The notes: a model not told the origin generated them from the sequence alone. A stretch of 64,000 nt of DNA from Fragilariopsis cylindrus CCMP1102 (GCA_900095095.1 FMBT01000395.1:84313-148312), one strand, 5' to 3'. Numbered from the stretch's first letter, positions 10,401-21,992 are shown. Program-made: numbers and translations.

Positions 10401-11115
10401 TTAATTTAAATAATAGTACTAAAACAAAAAATGACAAATACAAACACCAAGTACACGAACTGAACTACATGTATATTCAATGATTGAGAGGACTTGTAAA
10501 TAACTTTTTAGACTGATTCAAATTAATTCACAAATAATATATAATCAGGACGTACTAGTTCTTAGTCTATGTTTTGAAATTGTTCTTCTCTACGCCATAT
10601 TCGATGATAGAAAATCGTTGAAAAGATACGGTATGATACAATGTATAGTCTAAAGATAGAAAACACGATTCGCTAGATAATATTAATGTCTGCCGGTAAA
10701 TAGTACTGCATTGTACTTTCCTACTGTCGACTTGCAACAAGTACAATTATATTGCGATGTTGTTTTGTGAGAATGAACGAGCAGAGTATTCAAGAATGCC
10801 AACATCATTTAAGTAAATGTAGAACCTTTTTCAGAGCATAAATGCAATGTATTGCGTTAGGTAATGTTTTTAGTTGGTAAATTGTGAGGGTGGTGGTGCG
10901 CCTAAGTTGAAGTTTTTAAAAGTGCCCAAAAAGAACCATAAAAATAATGAATGGAAACTAGAGTAGTTCTACCCTCCCCTCGGGACCCCAGTCCAATACA
11001 TCACTTGGATTGTTTAATTGATTGTGCGCATATAATATTATTTGAATTGTGTCGATTGAAGAAATAATTGGTTACATCTTATCTAATTTATGTCATGAAC
11101 TATACTATTACTTAA
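10401..11115. other. Intergenic region, no gene seen
   Basis: AT-rich spacer between the barrel pseudogene and the 3' end of the minus-strand UPF0060 gene. No repeat or RNA gene was recognised. Confidence 0.5.
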
Positions 11116-11943
11116 TTATGAACGTGGCCAAAACATTGCAATACAAACACCAATTAATGCAATACTACCACCAGATATGTCACCAATATCAGGTTTTGTA
11201 CCATCTAATAACCAACCAAATGCATAACTTAATACAATAAAAACACCACCATAGACAGCATATATACGTCCAAAATTGGAGTTGGTTGAAATACTGGTAT
11301 AAAACCATAGATAATTAATACAATTGAACCAATGACTGCGTACCACCATGGTGGTTTTTTGTTAGTATTGTTACTTGTATCTTTTTCACCACCATCACCA
11401 CGTACCGCTTGCCTTTTATTTGATTTATTTATTGTTTTATTCATATAATTTTGTAGTGGAAGGAATATTAGTGGAAGAAGAAGAAGAAGTATAGATGTAT
11501 TGTTAGTGTGACGCTCATCGAAAACAACAAAACATAAACATCAAACGACGCATCTCTCTCTCTCTCTCTCTCTAAATGGAAGTTATCCTATACGCTAGAA
11601 ATAGCACATATAAAAACAAACAAAAAACGCGAATGTCTGTATACTAAATACAGTAGTAATAACATAACAGTAACTACAGTAGTAAGGTAACTTCTACTAC
11701 GTACCATACCATCCAACCACCTATAATTTCAGCAACACCAGCAAGAAAAAATACTACAATACTTTGTAGTATTGTGACCCATGTCCATTTGAATACATCT
11801 GACAATTCGTCTGATGATTCAGACACCAATGATTCATTACTAGTATTAGTTGTTTCTACTACTACTGCTACGACGTCTACTACTCCTTCTATAGCAGTGG
11901 TGTCGTTGTTGTTCATAATAGAGATGATGTTAGTATCATTCAT
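11116..11943 (-). CDS. UPF0060 (YnfA-like) small membrane protein, two exons, one frameshift
   Basis: Exon 1 is 11943..11705 and exon 2 is 11412..11116, with a 292-bp GTACGT...AAAAG intron. The joint gives W-M-V-W-Q-A-V-R-G, in frame. Exon 1 has a low-complexity Asn/Val/Ser leader and then VVFFLAGVAEIIGGWMVW. Exon 2 has WWYAVIGSIVLIIYGFIP, then FGRIYAVYGGVFIVLSYAFG, and IALIGVCIAMFW. The order of AEI(I)G, the GR(I/V)YA.YGGV motif and the four membrane helices are the hallmarks of the bacterial YnfA/UPF0060 family (about 108 aa). One base is missing near 11281, between FQPT and SNFGRIYA, because the two halves lie in different frames. About 178 aa if restored. YnfA has been linked to small-drug efflux in bacteria; a role here is unknown. 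Confidence 0.75.
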
Positions 11944-12689
11944 CGTCGTTGTAATATTCTACTGTAGCTCTTTTTTATTTATTTTTTTATACCTTATTTG
12001 TCGTTGCGAGCAGTAAGATAGTGTTGTCTTTTTGTCTTGGGAATGAAAGATGTTATTTTGTTGTGTTGGTGTAAGTGTGTTTGTCGTTTCATTTGTTGTT
12101 TTGTTGTCGATCTATTCCTCTTTCTTGCGACAGGAGTTGATACTGTATGTATGTAATTTGTTATGATGTCGGAATTTACAAAAAAGAAATCTTCCTCTGT
12201 GTGATTGACTAAAAACGTTACTGGGCGATATTATTTCATCGCGCAGCGGGACAAATGAATTGACTGACTGACGACTCGACTCTCGACTCGTTCGAATTAT
12301 CTCACGCACGATTGAAAGATCTCGATCTATTCGTATTGACATACTGTACTGTATTCAATATATCTTTAGACACGATTGATTTTGTTTGATTTCTTGTGTT
12401 GTTTATTTTCTCATAAAAAATCATAACAGTACATAAATAAATTAGAAATCGACCTATCAAAACTGAATTGAACCTAAACTAAACTGATCTAAACTTGACT
12501 TGACTTAAGTGAAGTGAATTGAACTCAACTGAACCAACAGCCGCAAACGCAAGCATACCGTACCTACGTACGACAGCAAAACAAAACAAGGAAAGAACGA
12601 CGATTCGAACAGCCTTCGTACGCCATCATCAACAGACACAACCACACACAACAAAACACACAAAAACAAAACCGAACGATCAACTCAAG
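11944..12689. other. Intergenic region between divergent UPF0060 and GH3 genes
   Basis: Shared promoter region. Near its right end (12459-12536) is a degenerate pentamer run of the type AACTGAA/AACTAAA, related to the exact (ACTGA)n block behind the GH3 gene at 16280-16378. The reading frame stays open 5' of the proposed GH3 ATG at 12690, but without an ATG. Confidence 0.5.
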
Positions 12690-15600
12690 ATGATAGTAAA
12701 CAGCAACAGCCCATTCGTATTACCATCTACGAATAATAATCACGGTTGCGACAACGGCGATGACGTATCATCATCATCCTCATCTCCTGCTACTAGTACT
12801 GCTAATTTAAATAATAGTAATCATTATTTGAATAAATATTCACTATCCAAAAAATTATCATGGTTAAGTGGATATGATTTATGGAATTTACGTAGTTCTA
12901 TTCCAATTAATATTGATGATACTACTACTACTACTACTACAGAAACTACAAGTAGGACAGAACCACCTGCAACAAGTACTGCTACCGCTGCAGCAAGTAG
13001 TAGTAGTAGTATATTACGTATGTCCGATGGACCACATGGTGTACGAAAACCATTAACTGATTTATCATTACAACAATCCTTTCCCGCTACCTGTTTTCCA
13101 TCGGCCTGTGCCTTATCGAATTCTTGGAATACCAAACTTCTTAAAGATCAAGTGGGTACTGTCTTAAAAAAAGAATGTTTATTTTATAATATTCAAATTT
13201 TATTAAGTCCAGGAATTAATATTAAACGTCATCCCTATGGTGGTCGGAATCATGAATATTTTTCCGAAGATCCATTCTTAACAGGTATATTATCAAAATC
13301 ATTAATAGCTGGTATACAAGATACTTCTGTTGGAGATAACAACAACAATAACTCCTCCTCGAAGAAACACAACAACAACAACAAGAAAGACAAGAAGCTT
13401 GTTGGTGCATGTCTCAAACATTTTGCATTAAATAATCAAGAAACATATCGTATGATAATTAATGTGATTTGTGATGAACGTACCATGAGAGAAATCTATT
13501 TAAGTGCATTTGAAATATGTATCTCCTCCAAACATCCCATCAATAATAATAATAACAATGATTTAACTTCGCAACATTCGCAACAACAACATGAACATGA
13601 ACCACCAGCATTAATAATGGGTGCCTATAATAAAGTAAATGGTGTATATTGTTGTGAAAATTCCTTCTTGTTACAACAAATACTCAGAACAGAATGGAAT
13701 TTTCAAGGTGTGGTAGTGTCGGATTGGGGTGCAATTGATAATAGAATTAAATCCATTATAGCTGGATGTGATTTGGAAATGCCTGGTAATTCAAATATCC
13801 ATGAAGGTCCATATGATAGTGAAGTATTAAATGCTGCTATCATTGCTGTTGCTGAAGAAGAAAGTAGTGAAGAAAACAACAGTGACGAATGTGATGATGA
13901 TGACGACGATGTCGCCGATGATGAAGAAAATAATAATAGTCGTGATACAACAACTAGTATTAATATGGAAGGTGATATCATTACAAAAGCAATTGATGAA
14001 TGTGCCAATCGTGTTATAAAATTAGTTACAGATTATTCTACAAGTACTACTAATAATGAGGATAACGACGAGGATGAGATGATGATGATGACGACGACGT
14101 GATGAAAAAAATACAGCGCAGGAAAGCAAAAAAGAAGCAAAAGCTGCAGCTGAAGCAGCTGATAGTATGTTTTATAAACATAATCAAATTGCACGTGAGG
14201 TTGCACAAGAATGTATTGTTATGTTACAAAATCAGGACAATCTACTACCATTATCATTAGAAAAATATAAGAATAAGAATAATAATAGAATAAGGCGACG
14301 ACGACCAAAACCAAAACCAACATAATTGCAGTAATTGGTGATTTTGGTAAAAATTCACCACGGATACAAGGTATGGGTTCGGCACATGTTACACCCACAA
14401 AATAACAAGTATATATGATTCATTACAATCTATATTAAACATTGATGATAATAACGAGAATGAGTTTGATATTCCATTATTTGCACGTGGATATGATGCA
14501 GATGCTGATGATGGTAATGATGATAATGATAATGAACATACTAATCAAGTAATTGATCAAACATTAATTAATGAAGCTCTGCAATTGATTATTACAAATC
14601 CACCAGATGTTGTAATTATATCAATTGGACTACCGGATATACTTGAAAGTGAAGGTTTTGATCGTACAACATTACAATTACCAAAACAACAAATCGATTT
14701 AGTGAATACTATATCTCGAGTACATAAAAATATTGTGTTAGTATTAAATCATGGTGGGATTATTGATATACCACAATCATGGTGTACTATTATTGTGGAT
14801 GACGATGGCAATAGCAATAGCAGTGGTAGTGGTAGTGGTGGTTTTGGTTTTGGTATAAAAACAATTTTAGATGGTTATTTATTAGGACAAGCTGGTGGAC
14901 AAGCTATTGTAGATGTAATTTTTGGGATTGTTTCACCATCCGGAAAGTTGTCAGAAACGATTCCTATTATTATTAATGATGATCATCAGACGACGACTTG
15001 TGATGGTGGTGGTGGTGGTTATTCTAATTATGAAGGTGTTAGTGTTGCTGGTGGTATCCCATCTGGACAATATTTTCCTGGTAATAAAACAACAGTTGAA
15101 TATCGTGAAGGATTAGATGTTGGTTATCGATACTACAATAATAGAGATAGTACTACTACTACTACTACTACACCTAGTATGCAGCAACCTATTCCTGTAC
15201 GATTCCCATTCGGTCATGGATTAACATATACAAATTTTGAGTATACAAATTTAAATATTAATATCAAAGATGATTTACCAGATAAGAAACGTGTAATTGT
15301 TACATTAGATGTACAAAATATTGGTCGTCGAATTAATGGTGTAGTGATAGTGATAGTTATAGTGGTTTTGGTACTAGTCCATCAAATAGTAATGATTTTA
15401 CAGGATGCGTGAAAGAAGTTGTACAATTATATATTAGACCAATTAATTCCTCTGTTCATCGGCCATATCATGAGTTAAAAGAATTTACAAAAATTGAATT
15501 TACAGGTAATAATAATAATAATAAACAAAATCTGTAGTAAGTGTTAGGTTTGAATTAAATACAAGATCATTTGCCTTCTATGATATTGGTAAACAAGATT

Positions 15601-16301
15601 GGGTTGTTGAATATGGTGTTGATAAAGAATATGAAATACAAATTGGTAGTAGTAGTCGTGATATACGTTTAACGGAAGTTATAACATTCAATACTGGTGA
15701 TGATAAACCATCAAAATTAGCAATAGAATCCTTTCCACCTAGACGAAAAAATATTGTGGCACCAGTAAACACAACCTATTCAAATAGTAGTAGTAATAAT
15801 TTCATTGTGGACGATGATATTTTTGCAAAACGATTTATTGGTAACAGTTTTAATAACTATGGTAATACTACAACTGTGAGTGCAAGTGCAACGGCAAATA
15901 CAACAACGACTGACGTACCAGTTGGTGGTACTACACCCAAATTTTGTTGTTATTACTCGTAATACATTATTTACAGATGCAGCATCAGTATCATGGATTG
16001 GTTCTATACTATTTTTATTTCATATAAGATAGCACAAAAGGAAGTACCATCCGCAGCAAAAAAAGATAGCGGTGATAGTAGTAGTAACAGGAAACGTGAA
16101 TTACGTTTAATACGTTCCAATTTAGAAAATGTTCCACTTCGAGGATTAGTTTTATTTAGTCAAGGTAACTTTACATTCCAATGGTTAGATGTTATTATCT
16201 TATTTATGAATGGTTATTATTGGAATGCATTTACAACTATAGTATCACTATTATTATCTAAGAAAAAGGTAAAGGTAAGGAAAGAAACTGAACTGAACTG
16301 A
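12690..16301 (+). CDS. Glycoside hydrolase family 3 beta-glucosidase-like protein, multiple frameshifts
   Basis: The first segment (12690 to about 14100) carries the GH3 N-terminal barrel: SDGPHGVRKP, FPATCFPSACALSNSWN, SPGINIKRHPYGGRNHEYFS, GACLKHFALNNQE, MGAYNKVNGV and VVVSDWGAIDNR, where the Asp is the expected nucleophile. After a shift, AREVAQECIVMLQNQDNLLPL opens the second GH3 domain. Further shifts separate IIAVIGDFG..RIQGMGSAHVTP, the segment at about 14402-15340 (IISIGLPDILESEGFDRTTL, VRFPFGHGLTYTNF), then KEVVQLYIRP, SVVSVRFELNTRSFAFYD and RDIRLTEV (fibronectin-like domain), and finally a tail with PLRGLVLFSQGNF. Breaks lie near 14100, 14322, 14401, 15343, 15533, 15945 and 16025. 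Long Ser/Asn/Asp inserts are typical of this genome. No signal peptide is seen. It is either a recent pseudogene or a gene with consensus indel errors. Confidence 0.78.
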
Positions 16302-16378
16302 ACTAAACTAAACTAAACTGAACTGAACTGAACTGAACTGAACTGAACTGAACTGAACTGAACTGAAAAGTAAGCTAA
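16280..16378. repeat. (ACTGA)n pentanucleotide tandem repeat
   Basis: About 18-20 units of ACTGA, with some ACTAA variants, overlap the stop of the GH3 gene. The last GH3 residues (KETELN then TGA) are read from this repeat, so the true C-terminus may have been altered by repeat expansion. A degenerate form of the same motif precedes the gene at 12459-12536. Confidence 0.85.
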
Positions 16379-16715
16379 ACTAAACTAAAAAGTAAACGTA
16401 GAAGACGAAGATGCAAAAAAAAGACGTAAAGGGATACACAATAATAATATTTCCCCACGTCATTTCATGATGGAAGGTTGTTAGCGACGCATCGTATCGC
16501 ACCAGGTCAAACATAGTACGCACCAAATCATAAATAGTGACTATTCTTTCATTCTTTTTTGCTCTAGTCAACAGTTATAACATGTCTATCGGTAGAGGTA
16601 TAATCATTATTTGTGACTCTTATTTGTATCAACATACCATTTTGGTTCTATTTTTATCTTCTTCGAACAGTTGTTATGGTAATTCTTCTTTGGAGACAAT
16701 ATTCTCTTTGTTTCG
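16379..16715. other. Intergenic region between converging genes
   Basis: This short spacer separates the 3' end of the GH3 gene (plus strand) from the 3' end of the minus-strand gene at 16716. Small ORFs on both strands show no features. Confidence 0.5.
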
Positions 16716-17759
16716 TCAATAAGTCCATCTATTCCTTTCAAACATTTGCGTGCCGCTTTTTTTCTTAGATCCCTTTGTGTTATGGTGGTCTAAATCAGTG
16801 AAATACGTATTACCTTTTGTATCAAATAGTGCATGGAAGTCAAGCACAATAGAAGGTTTCAATTTAAAGATAGTCTGAAGAGTATGATAAGCTTCGTTTA
16901 TGTTTTTGTAGAATTCAATACCATTCCCCATCTTGATAACATTGTTGATGTATTCCTCTTTCTTTTAGTGGAATTTCTTATTATCTGGGCCCATGCATTT
17001 GTAAAAAAGAAAATCATTGATCTCAATTTTTTTAAAATTTTTTGAACAGGAACATCCATCACTACTGACTGGTTTTCCAACTTCATAGAACCCACCTCAA
17101 GAAGTTTCTCTCTATTTTTGTCTAACATTTCTTTGCATTGTTCATGAATTGTATGTAGTTCTGTTAGTACTTTTTCATTCAATTGAATGGTAAACGGTGC
17201 ATCCACATAAAAATGACGGTGCAAGCCATTAGGAAGAACACCCAAACTGTTCATCAATCCATTTTGCTAAGTGCCATCCTCGAATCATTTCTGTTATGAA
17301 TGGATCTGTCCATTTCTTCCTTGATCGTAGCACGAGTAAATAACCAATATCTTGATTTGATTTCGATGGAATAAAACACTTTATCCAGCCACATTCATAG
17401 TGTGATAATGATAGATCGAAGTCGATATAGCCAGTTGTTGAATCTAAGGCAGTTACATTATGATTGTGTTCTATTTCTTCCATTAGTATTGTTGTATTAC
17501 TCCTCTTTTCTACTACTCCTACTACTTGTTTCTGAGACGATGCTATCATCCTTGAATTCGAGGATGTTAATGATGGTGAATCAATGTTGTCATTGATCAA
17601 CGGAAGAGAAAAATATCCCTGTACATACCTTGTATTACAGTACCACCTAGTGAGAAGTACACCACCCACTACTATCCAACAGGATAAGCCTCCTCTTCCT
17701 CGTCCTCGTACTAATTTACTGACCCATCGATGAATGCTGAGTAGATGCATTACACACAT
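16716..17759 (-). CDS. Type II membrane protein of unknown function, disrupted
   Basis: Three overlapping minus-strand frames join into one protein of about 347 aa. The start at 17759 gives a short basic cytosolic end (SKLVRGRGRGG), one membrane helix (LSCWIVVGGVLLTRWY) and a lumenal stem. The soluble part includes YIDFDLSLSHYECGWIKCF, then PFITEMIRGWHLAKWIDEQF, HRHFYVDAPFTIQLNEKV and SIVLDFHALFDTKGNTYFTDLD. The first shift is an extra G in GGG near 17250 (DEQF-G then VLPNG). The second is at the poly-A near 17030, and an in-frame TAA follows near 16965. The layout suits a Golgi or ER lumenal enzyme. The VLDF..LFDTKGN..F.DLD motif resembles late motifs of kinase-like folds, but I cannot assign a family. 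Confidence 0.55.
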
Positions 17760-18332
17760 TATCCCTTAGTTAACTAGGGGCCGTATAGCTGCAGATTTAG
17801 TTTCAACAGCCAACCTATAACTGATGGTACAGTAGGGTCTGTCTCACCATGATGAAATTAGCGTTTCTGATCTAACTATCTTAGCGGGGTGATAGTGAAT
17901 ATTACAACAAGAAATAGATCACCTTAGATGTACAATCATATCCTCTAATGTACAGTCATAGGCTTTCCGGCCGGAGTATAGCTGGACTTAAAATCCACAG
18001 TATCTTGATTATGCTATTGGTTACATGCTACAGTAGCACACAAATAATAAATCAGTTCCGATGTTTAAAAAAAAATTCCTTTCATTATTAAACGAGAATA
18101 CTATACTAATTTCTATTATAGTAGTTTTATTATTACAGTACTGCATTAACGTCTATTTTTTCCACTATAATATGCTACCATTACAGTACAAGCTAGGATA
18201 GAAGATAGTATATTACTATGCTATATTTATATAAAGAGAACCTACCCCCAATTCGAATTCGAATCCGATTCCAATTTCGATTTCCGATTGCGATCAATCT
18301 CAGCACTGCACTGTACTACTACTTACTGCACT
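17760..18332. other. Intergenic region, no supported feature
   Basis: Spacer between the promoter of the 16716-17759 gene and the 3' end of the PAF-acetylhydrolase-like gene. A box C-like ATGATGA (17849) and a CTGA (17867) occur but are too close together for a normal C/D snoRNA. Confidence 0.4.
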
Positions 18333-19952
18333 TTACTTGTATGGAAACGGAATCAAGATATTATTGTCATTATTATTGTTGTTGTCATCATTATTTTGTT
18401 GTGTACCGGTAGTTTGTTCTTGTGTACTAGTTTGAGTTTGTTTAATGAATTCCTGCACACATGATCGTATTGTTATATGTCGATCTTCTTTCATACCACG
18501 CATACCAAATGTTTTTCTTGCAATGTAGGTTGGTAACCAACATTCTGTATCACTAAATGATTGATGGACACTATCTTTTGCATAATAAGAAGAGACATTA
18601 TTATTATTACAATTTTTCAAAAATTGCAATGTTTGTTTCCGTTCCTGATTTGTCAATGCCCAATCTTGTGATAATATTGATATAATTTTTGGATACTGTT
18701 GCTGTGCCTGCTGCTCATCATCATCATCATCATCATCATCAACAACACTAATACTAATACTAATACCATTATTTAAAATTTCATCCGATAAAGCATAACA
18801 CCATGCATCTAATACCATAATTGATTTTGGTATTGGTGGAATCTTGGTAGTGGCGGTATTAGAAATGGTATTCGTCGTGACGATAGTAGTAGTAGTAGCA
18901 GGAGCAGGAGCAGCAACAACGGCAGTAGCAATTCCACCATCACCACTACTATCAGCAGTTCCGATAATAGTAGTAGCAGACGACGATTTTATTCTTTCTG
19001 TTTCTGTTCTTTCCTTCACCGCTTTTGATGTCATCCATTGTTGTGCTGCTAATAATTGTGTTGCTCCACCAAACGAATGTCCAACTAAATGTAATTCATC
19101 TAGATTTGTTATCGATATAATCTTTTGGACTAGCTCTGATGATGATGGCACTGGCACATCATTTTCATTCGTAGTAGTAGTAGCCATATAATTGTATATT
19201 TGTTGTAGTTCATTGACACGTTGTTCTAACATTGGTGTTCTCATATCTAATACCTTTTGACGTGAATACGGTACTTTTGCATTAGAGAATGGTTGTTGAT
19301 ATGGAATTTGTTTTTCTTGTTCTTTAACTTTTTTTTCGTCATCATCAAAAGAAGCAGATGATGCAGATGATGCAGCATACGATGCCGAACCATCCTCATG
19401 TTCAATAGCCACGACAATATAACCATAGGATGCAATCATGGCACATAATTCAGTATATAATTCCATATTACCACCTAATCCATGTGAAAATAATAGTAAT
19501 GGAAATTTATTAATTGTATTATTGCTCTCGTCGTTATCATTATTTTCATTATTCCTATTCATTGTTGTCATTGTAATTGGATTACAATCATAATATTGTT
19601 GACACGGATGTGATTTTTCTTCTAACATTTGTAATACTCCATCACCAAATCCATTTAAATAGTCGATCATACCTGTCACAGCTTCTTTACGGAAGTATGG
19701 TATAAATTTTTGACTATTCTCATTCTTCTTCTTTTTCAAATCGTCATCAGCTGGATAAAATAATTGACAGGCTGGTAGATCTGTGGACATTCTTATTTTT
19801 GTGGCACCCACATTATACAATGATGATGCAGTGTTCTTCGAATTATTATTATTGGATAGATTATCATTATCAATAGTAGTAGGATCAATATTTAATCGTG
19901 GATATCCAAATGCTAATAATGCTTTCTTGGTGACAGAGGAAAGTAATCTCAT
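18333..19952 (-). CDS. Platelet-activating-factor acetylhydrolase-like serine lipase
   Basis: 539 aa in one exon, intact, start ATG at 19952. It has the alpha/beta-hydrolase signature of the plasma/type II PAF-acetylhydrolase family (PF03403): LLLFSHGLGGN (about 152-162, oxyanion region), IVVAIEHEDGSA (179-190), the nucleophile elbow GHSFGG with Ser293, the acid residue Asp382 in VLDAWCYAL, and His463 in DSVHQSFSD. All three catalytic residues are present in the expected order. Long inserts (about 192-230, 315-370 and an Asp run near 405-412) make it longer than the usual 400-440 aa. Family members hydrolyse short or oxidised sn-2 acyl chains of phospholipids. The N-terminus is only weakly hydrophobic, so location is uncertain. 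The 3' end codes a Gln/Asn-rich tail. Confidence 0.85.
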   Translation of the reverse strand: MRLLSSVTKKALLAFGYPRLNIDPTTIDNDNLSNNNNSKNTASSLYNVGATKIRMSTDLPACQLFYPADDDLKKKKNENSQKFIPYFRKEAVTGMIDYLNGFGDGVLQMLEEKSHPCQQYYDCNPITMTTMNRNNENNDNDESNNTINKFPLLLFSHGLGGNMELYTELCAMIASYGYIVVAIEHEDGSASYAASSASSASFDDDEKKVKEQEKQIPYQQPFSNAKVPYSRQKVLDMRTPMLEQRVNELQQIYNYMATTTTNENDVPVPSSSELVQKIISITNLDELHLVGHSFGGATQLLAAQQWMTSKAVKERTETERIKSSSATTIIGTADSSGDGGIATAVVAAPAPATTTTIVTTNTISNTATTKIPPIPKSIMVLDAWCYALSDEILNNGISISISVVDDDDDDDDEQQAQQQYPKIISILSQDWALTNQERKQTLQFLKNCNNNNVSSYYAKDSVHQSFSDTECWLPTYIARKTFGMRGMKEDRHITIRSCVQEFIKQTQTSTQEQTTGTQQNNDDNNNNNDNNILIPFPYK

Positions 19953-21113
19953 AATAATAATAATAATGATAATAATATCTGCAGTGCAGTGCAGTGTAAT
20001 CTAGTTGTCTTCGGTCGATTTAATTATTTCTGTTATCTTGCTCTCTTATTTTTTTGTAGCAGCAGCAGAAGTCAGTTTGGTTCTTATGTGTTCGAGACGT
20101 CGTATTATTATGACATAAAGATAATAATATATTATCTTTGTTAGCGTCGTGGGTTGGCAAAAAACTTTAGTTTGTGCATTTTTTCTATTCCTCACTAAAG
20201 CTCACTCTAAAGTGTGAGTCAGTCTCTGTTTTTGCTTGGAGCGACCAGCCAATATATATATATAACAGTAACAGTAACAATCAGTCGTGGGGAGTGTGAC
20301 TGACTCATTCGATTGATTAATTTCATTCATTCTATTAGGTGCAAGTGTGTATTGAATCTTCAAAATCCGCGTACTGTACAACGCGACAAATTTTTGTCAA
20401 ATAAAAGTCGATAGTGCGTGGTCGGTCTTCCGTTGAAAGAGTTGTATCATAATATATAATTAAGTTGTATCTTCAAGATGTACATTTTTTTATCTTCTAC
20501 GATTTGATTGACCCGTTGGCCAATTTTTTTTGATTATTATATATGCCTCGTTGATGACAGAAAAAGCACACTAAAGAAAAAGATGAGGTATGGCAGTCTA
20601 CTACACTATGGGGACAATTCTTATGCGTCGAGCAAATATCATATTGGTGGCAGGTGCGTGCGTGCGCAATTCACCACGATTTGAGCCCTTACTGTACAAT
20701 AATTTTTGCCTTCTGTAATTGCATCGGGAGTTTAGAGATCTGGAGTGTTGTATTGCACTTATTGCACTGAGAACATGACAGGATCTCGCCCAAAGTAATT
20801 TTGATACCCTTACACTGTAAGTTATTTAGACATGACCTAGAATTATGCTGTATGTGAAACACGTCCCTAACTTGAATCTAGACTAGAGGACGAAAATCAA
20901 CACTATACTTCAGATAAAATAGACAAAGGATATAAATCATAACGAGTAACTCTGACCATTGTAATTACATATACATATTTATATTTCTTAGCTAATTCAA
21001 TCTACTTCTGACGTAGCTAGTCCTAAATACTTAATTTACTTCATATTTTTATTCTTCTTTCGTTTTCAATTAACCACCATATACAACACATAGATAGATC
21101 GATAAATCAATAA
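19953..21113. other. Intergenic region, no gene seen
   Basis: Promoter side of the lipase gene and 3' flank of the next gene. A GCAGT run at about 19981-19996 and an (AT)n plus ACAGTA run near 20253-20280 are present. No ORF is supported. Confidence 0.5.
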
Positions 21114-21992
21114 TTAAAGATACATAACGGTTCCAACAGCAGCAGCAACGGTAGCAACCGAAAAAGAAGCAATCATTGAAGAAGCCGCCGCCGAAGAAGT
21201 AGATCCGTTGGTGGAAGCAGTTTGGCTATCATTGACGGGTGCATCTGTTGCGTCACTATCACCATTAGTTGTGACGGGTGCATCTGTTGCGTCACTATCA
21301 CCATTAGTAGTGACGGGTGCATCTGTTGCATCACTATCACCATTAGTTGGATTGGCGTTTGCACTAGCACCAGGATCAACATTAGTAGTTGTAGGTGTTG
21401 TGTCGGTAGCATCATCTGCTGCATCACTATCACCACTAATTGGATCCAGTAGACAGGTGATACCAACATCTGACAGTTGGTCAGCAATATAACTAATGAT
21501 TGCAGAAGAACCTTGTCCATAATCTTCACAAGCTGCAGTTGTTGGATAACAACTACCGAAATTTGTTGCTGTTGACGTAAAACTATAATTATTTTCTTCA
21601 CAACTGTATTCGGTTGGTGGTAATGCAGCCCAAGCAGCACTATCACCGACAGCAATACATGCCGATTCAAATGCCGCTAATGCATCAGCATCGTATGATA
21701 CTGTAACCGTATCCGCAGAACCCGAAGCAATAGATGCAGCACTTGTACTTGTATAACCGTATGTTTTTGCCCATGCAAACCATGCATCACCTAAAGCTGG
21801 ATTATTATCATAAAGTGCTTGAGCGTCTTTTTCACAACCATCAATAACTAGGTATGCATCAACGGCATTAGTTACTGTTGTATTTACCATGTCAAAAAAG
21901 TTTTGTAGTCCACCTCCGTCTTCTTGTGAGTTGACGACATTTGCGGACGAAGAGACAGTAAAGAGGAATAAGGCGCTTGTTGAGAATTTCAT
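21114..21992 (-). CDS. Secreted, probably GPI-anchored protein with 13-aa repeats
   Basis: 292 aa, one intact exon, starting with a signal peptide (MKFSTSALFLFTVSSSANVV). Residues about 35-190 share the cysteine and Trp/Ala pattern of the 4061-4696 protein: DGCEKDAQALYD, GDAWFAWAKTYG, TVSYDADALAAFESAC, YSCEEN, GSCYPTTAACED and ITCLLD. A linker then repeats the 13-residue unit GDSDATDAPVTTN about three times (39-bp units at about 21229-21350), and the protein closes with a Ser-rich stretch and a hydrophobic tail (MIASFSVATVAAAVGTVMYL). The domain plus Thr/Asp stalk plus tail suggests a surface protein on a stalk. The 4061 paralogue lacks the stalk repeats. Function unknown. Confidence 0.78.
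   Translation of the reverse strand: MKFSTSALFLFTVSSSANVVNSQEDGGGLQNFFDMVNTTVTNAVDAYLVIDGCEKDAQALYDNNPALGDAWFAWAKTYGYTSTSAASIASGSADTVTVSYDADALAAFESACIAVGDSAAWAALPPTEYSCEENNYSFTSTATNFGSCYPTTAACEDYGQGSSAIISYIADQLSDVGITCLLDPISGDSDAADDATDTTPTTTNVDPGASANANPTNGDSDATDAPVTTNGDSDATDAPVTTNGDSDATDAPVNDSQTASTNGSTSSAAASSMIASFSVATVAAAVGTVMYL

Noticed and set aside
17849-17870. Box C/D snoRNA-like ATGATGA ... CTGA
   Set aside because: The boxes are only about 11 bases apart and no terminal stem or C'/D' pair is visible.
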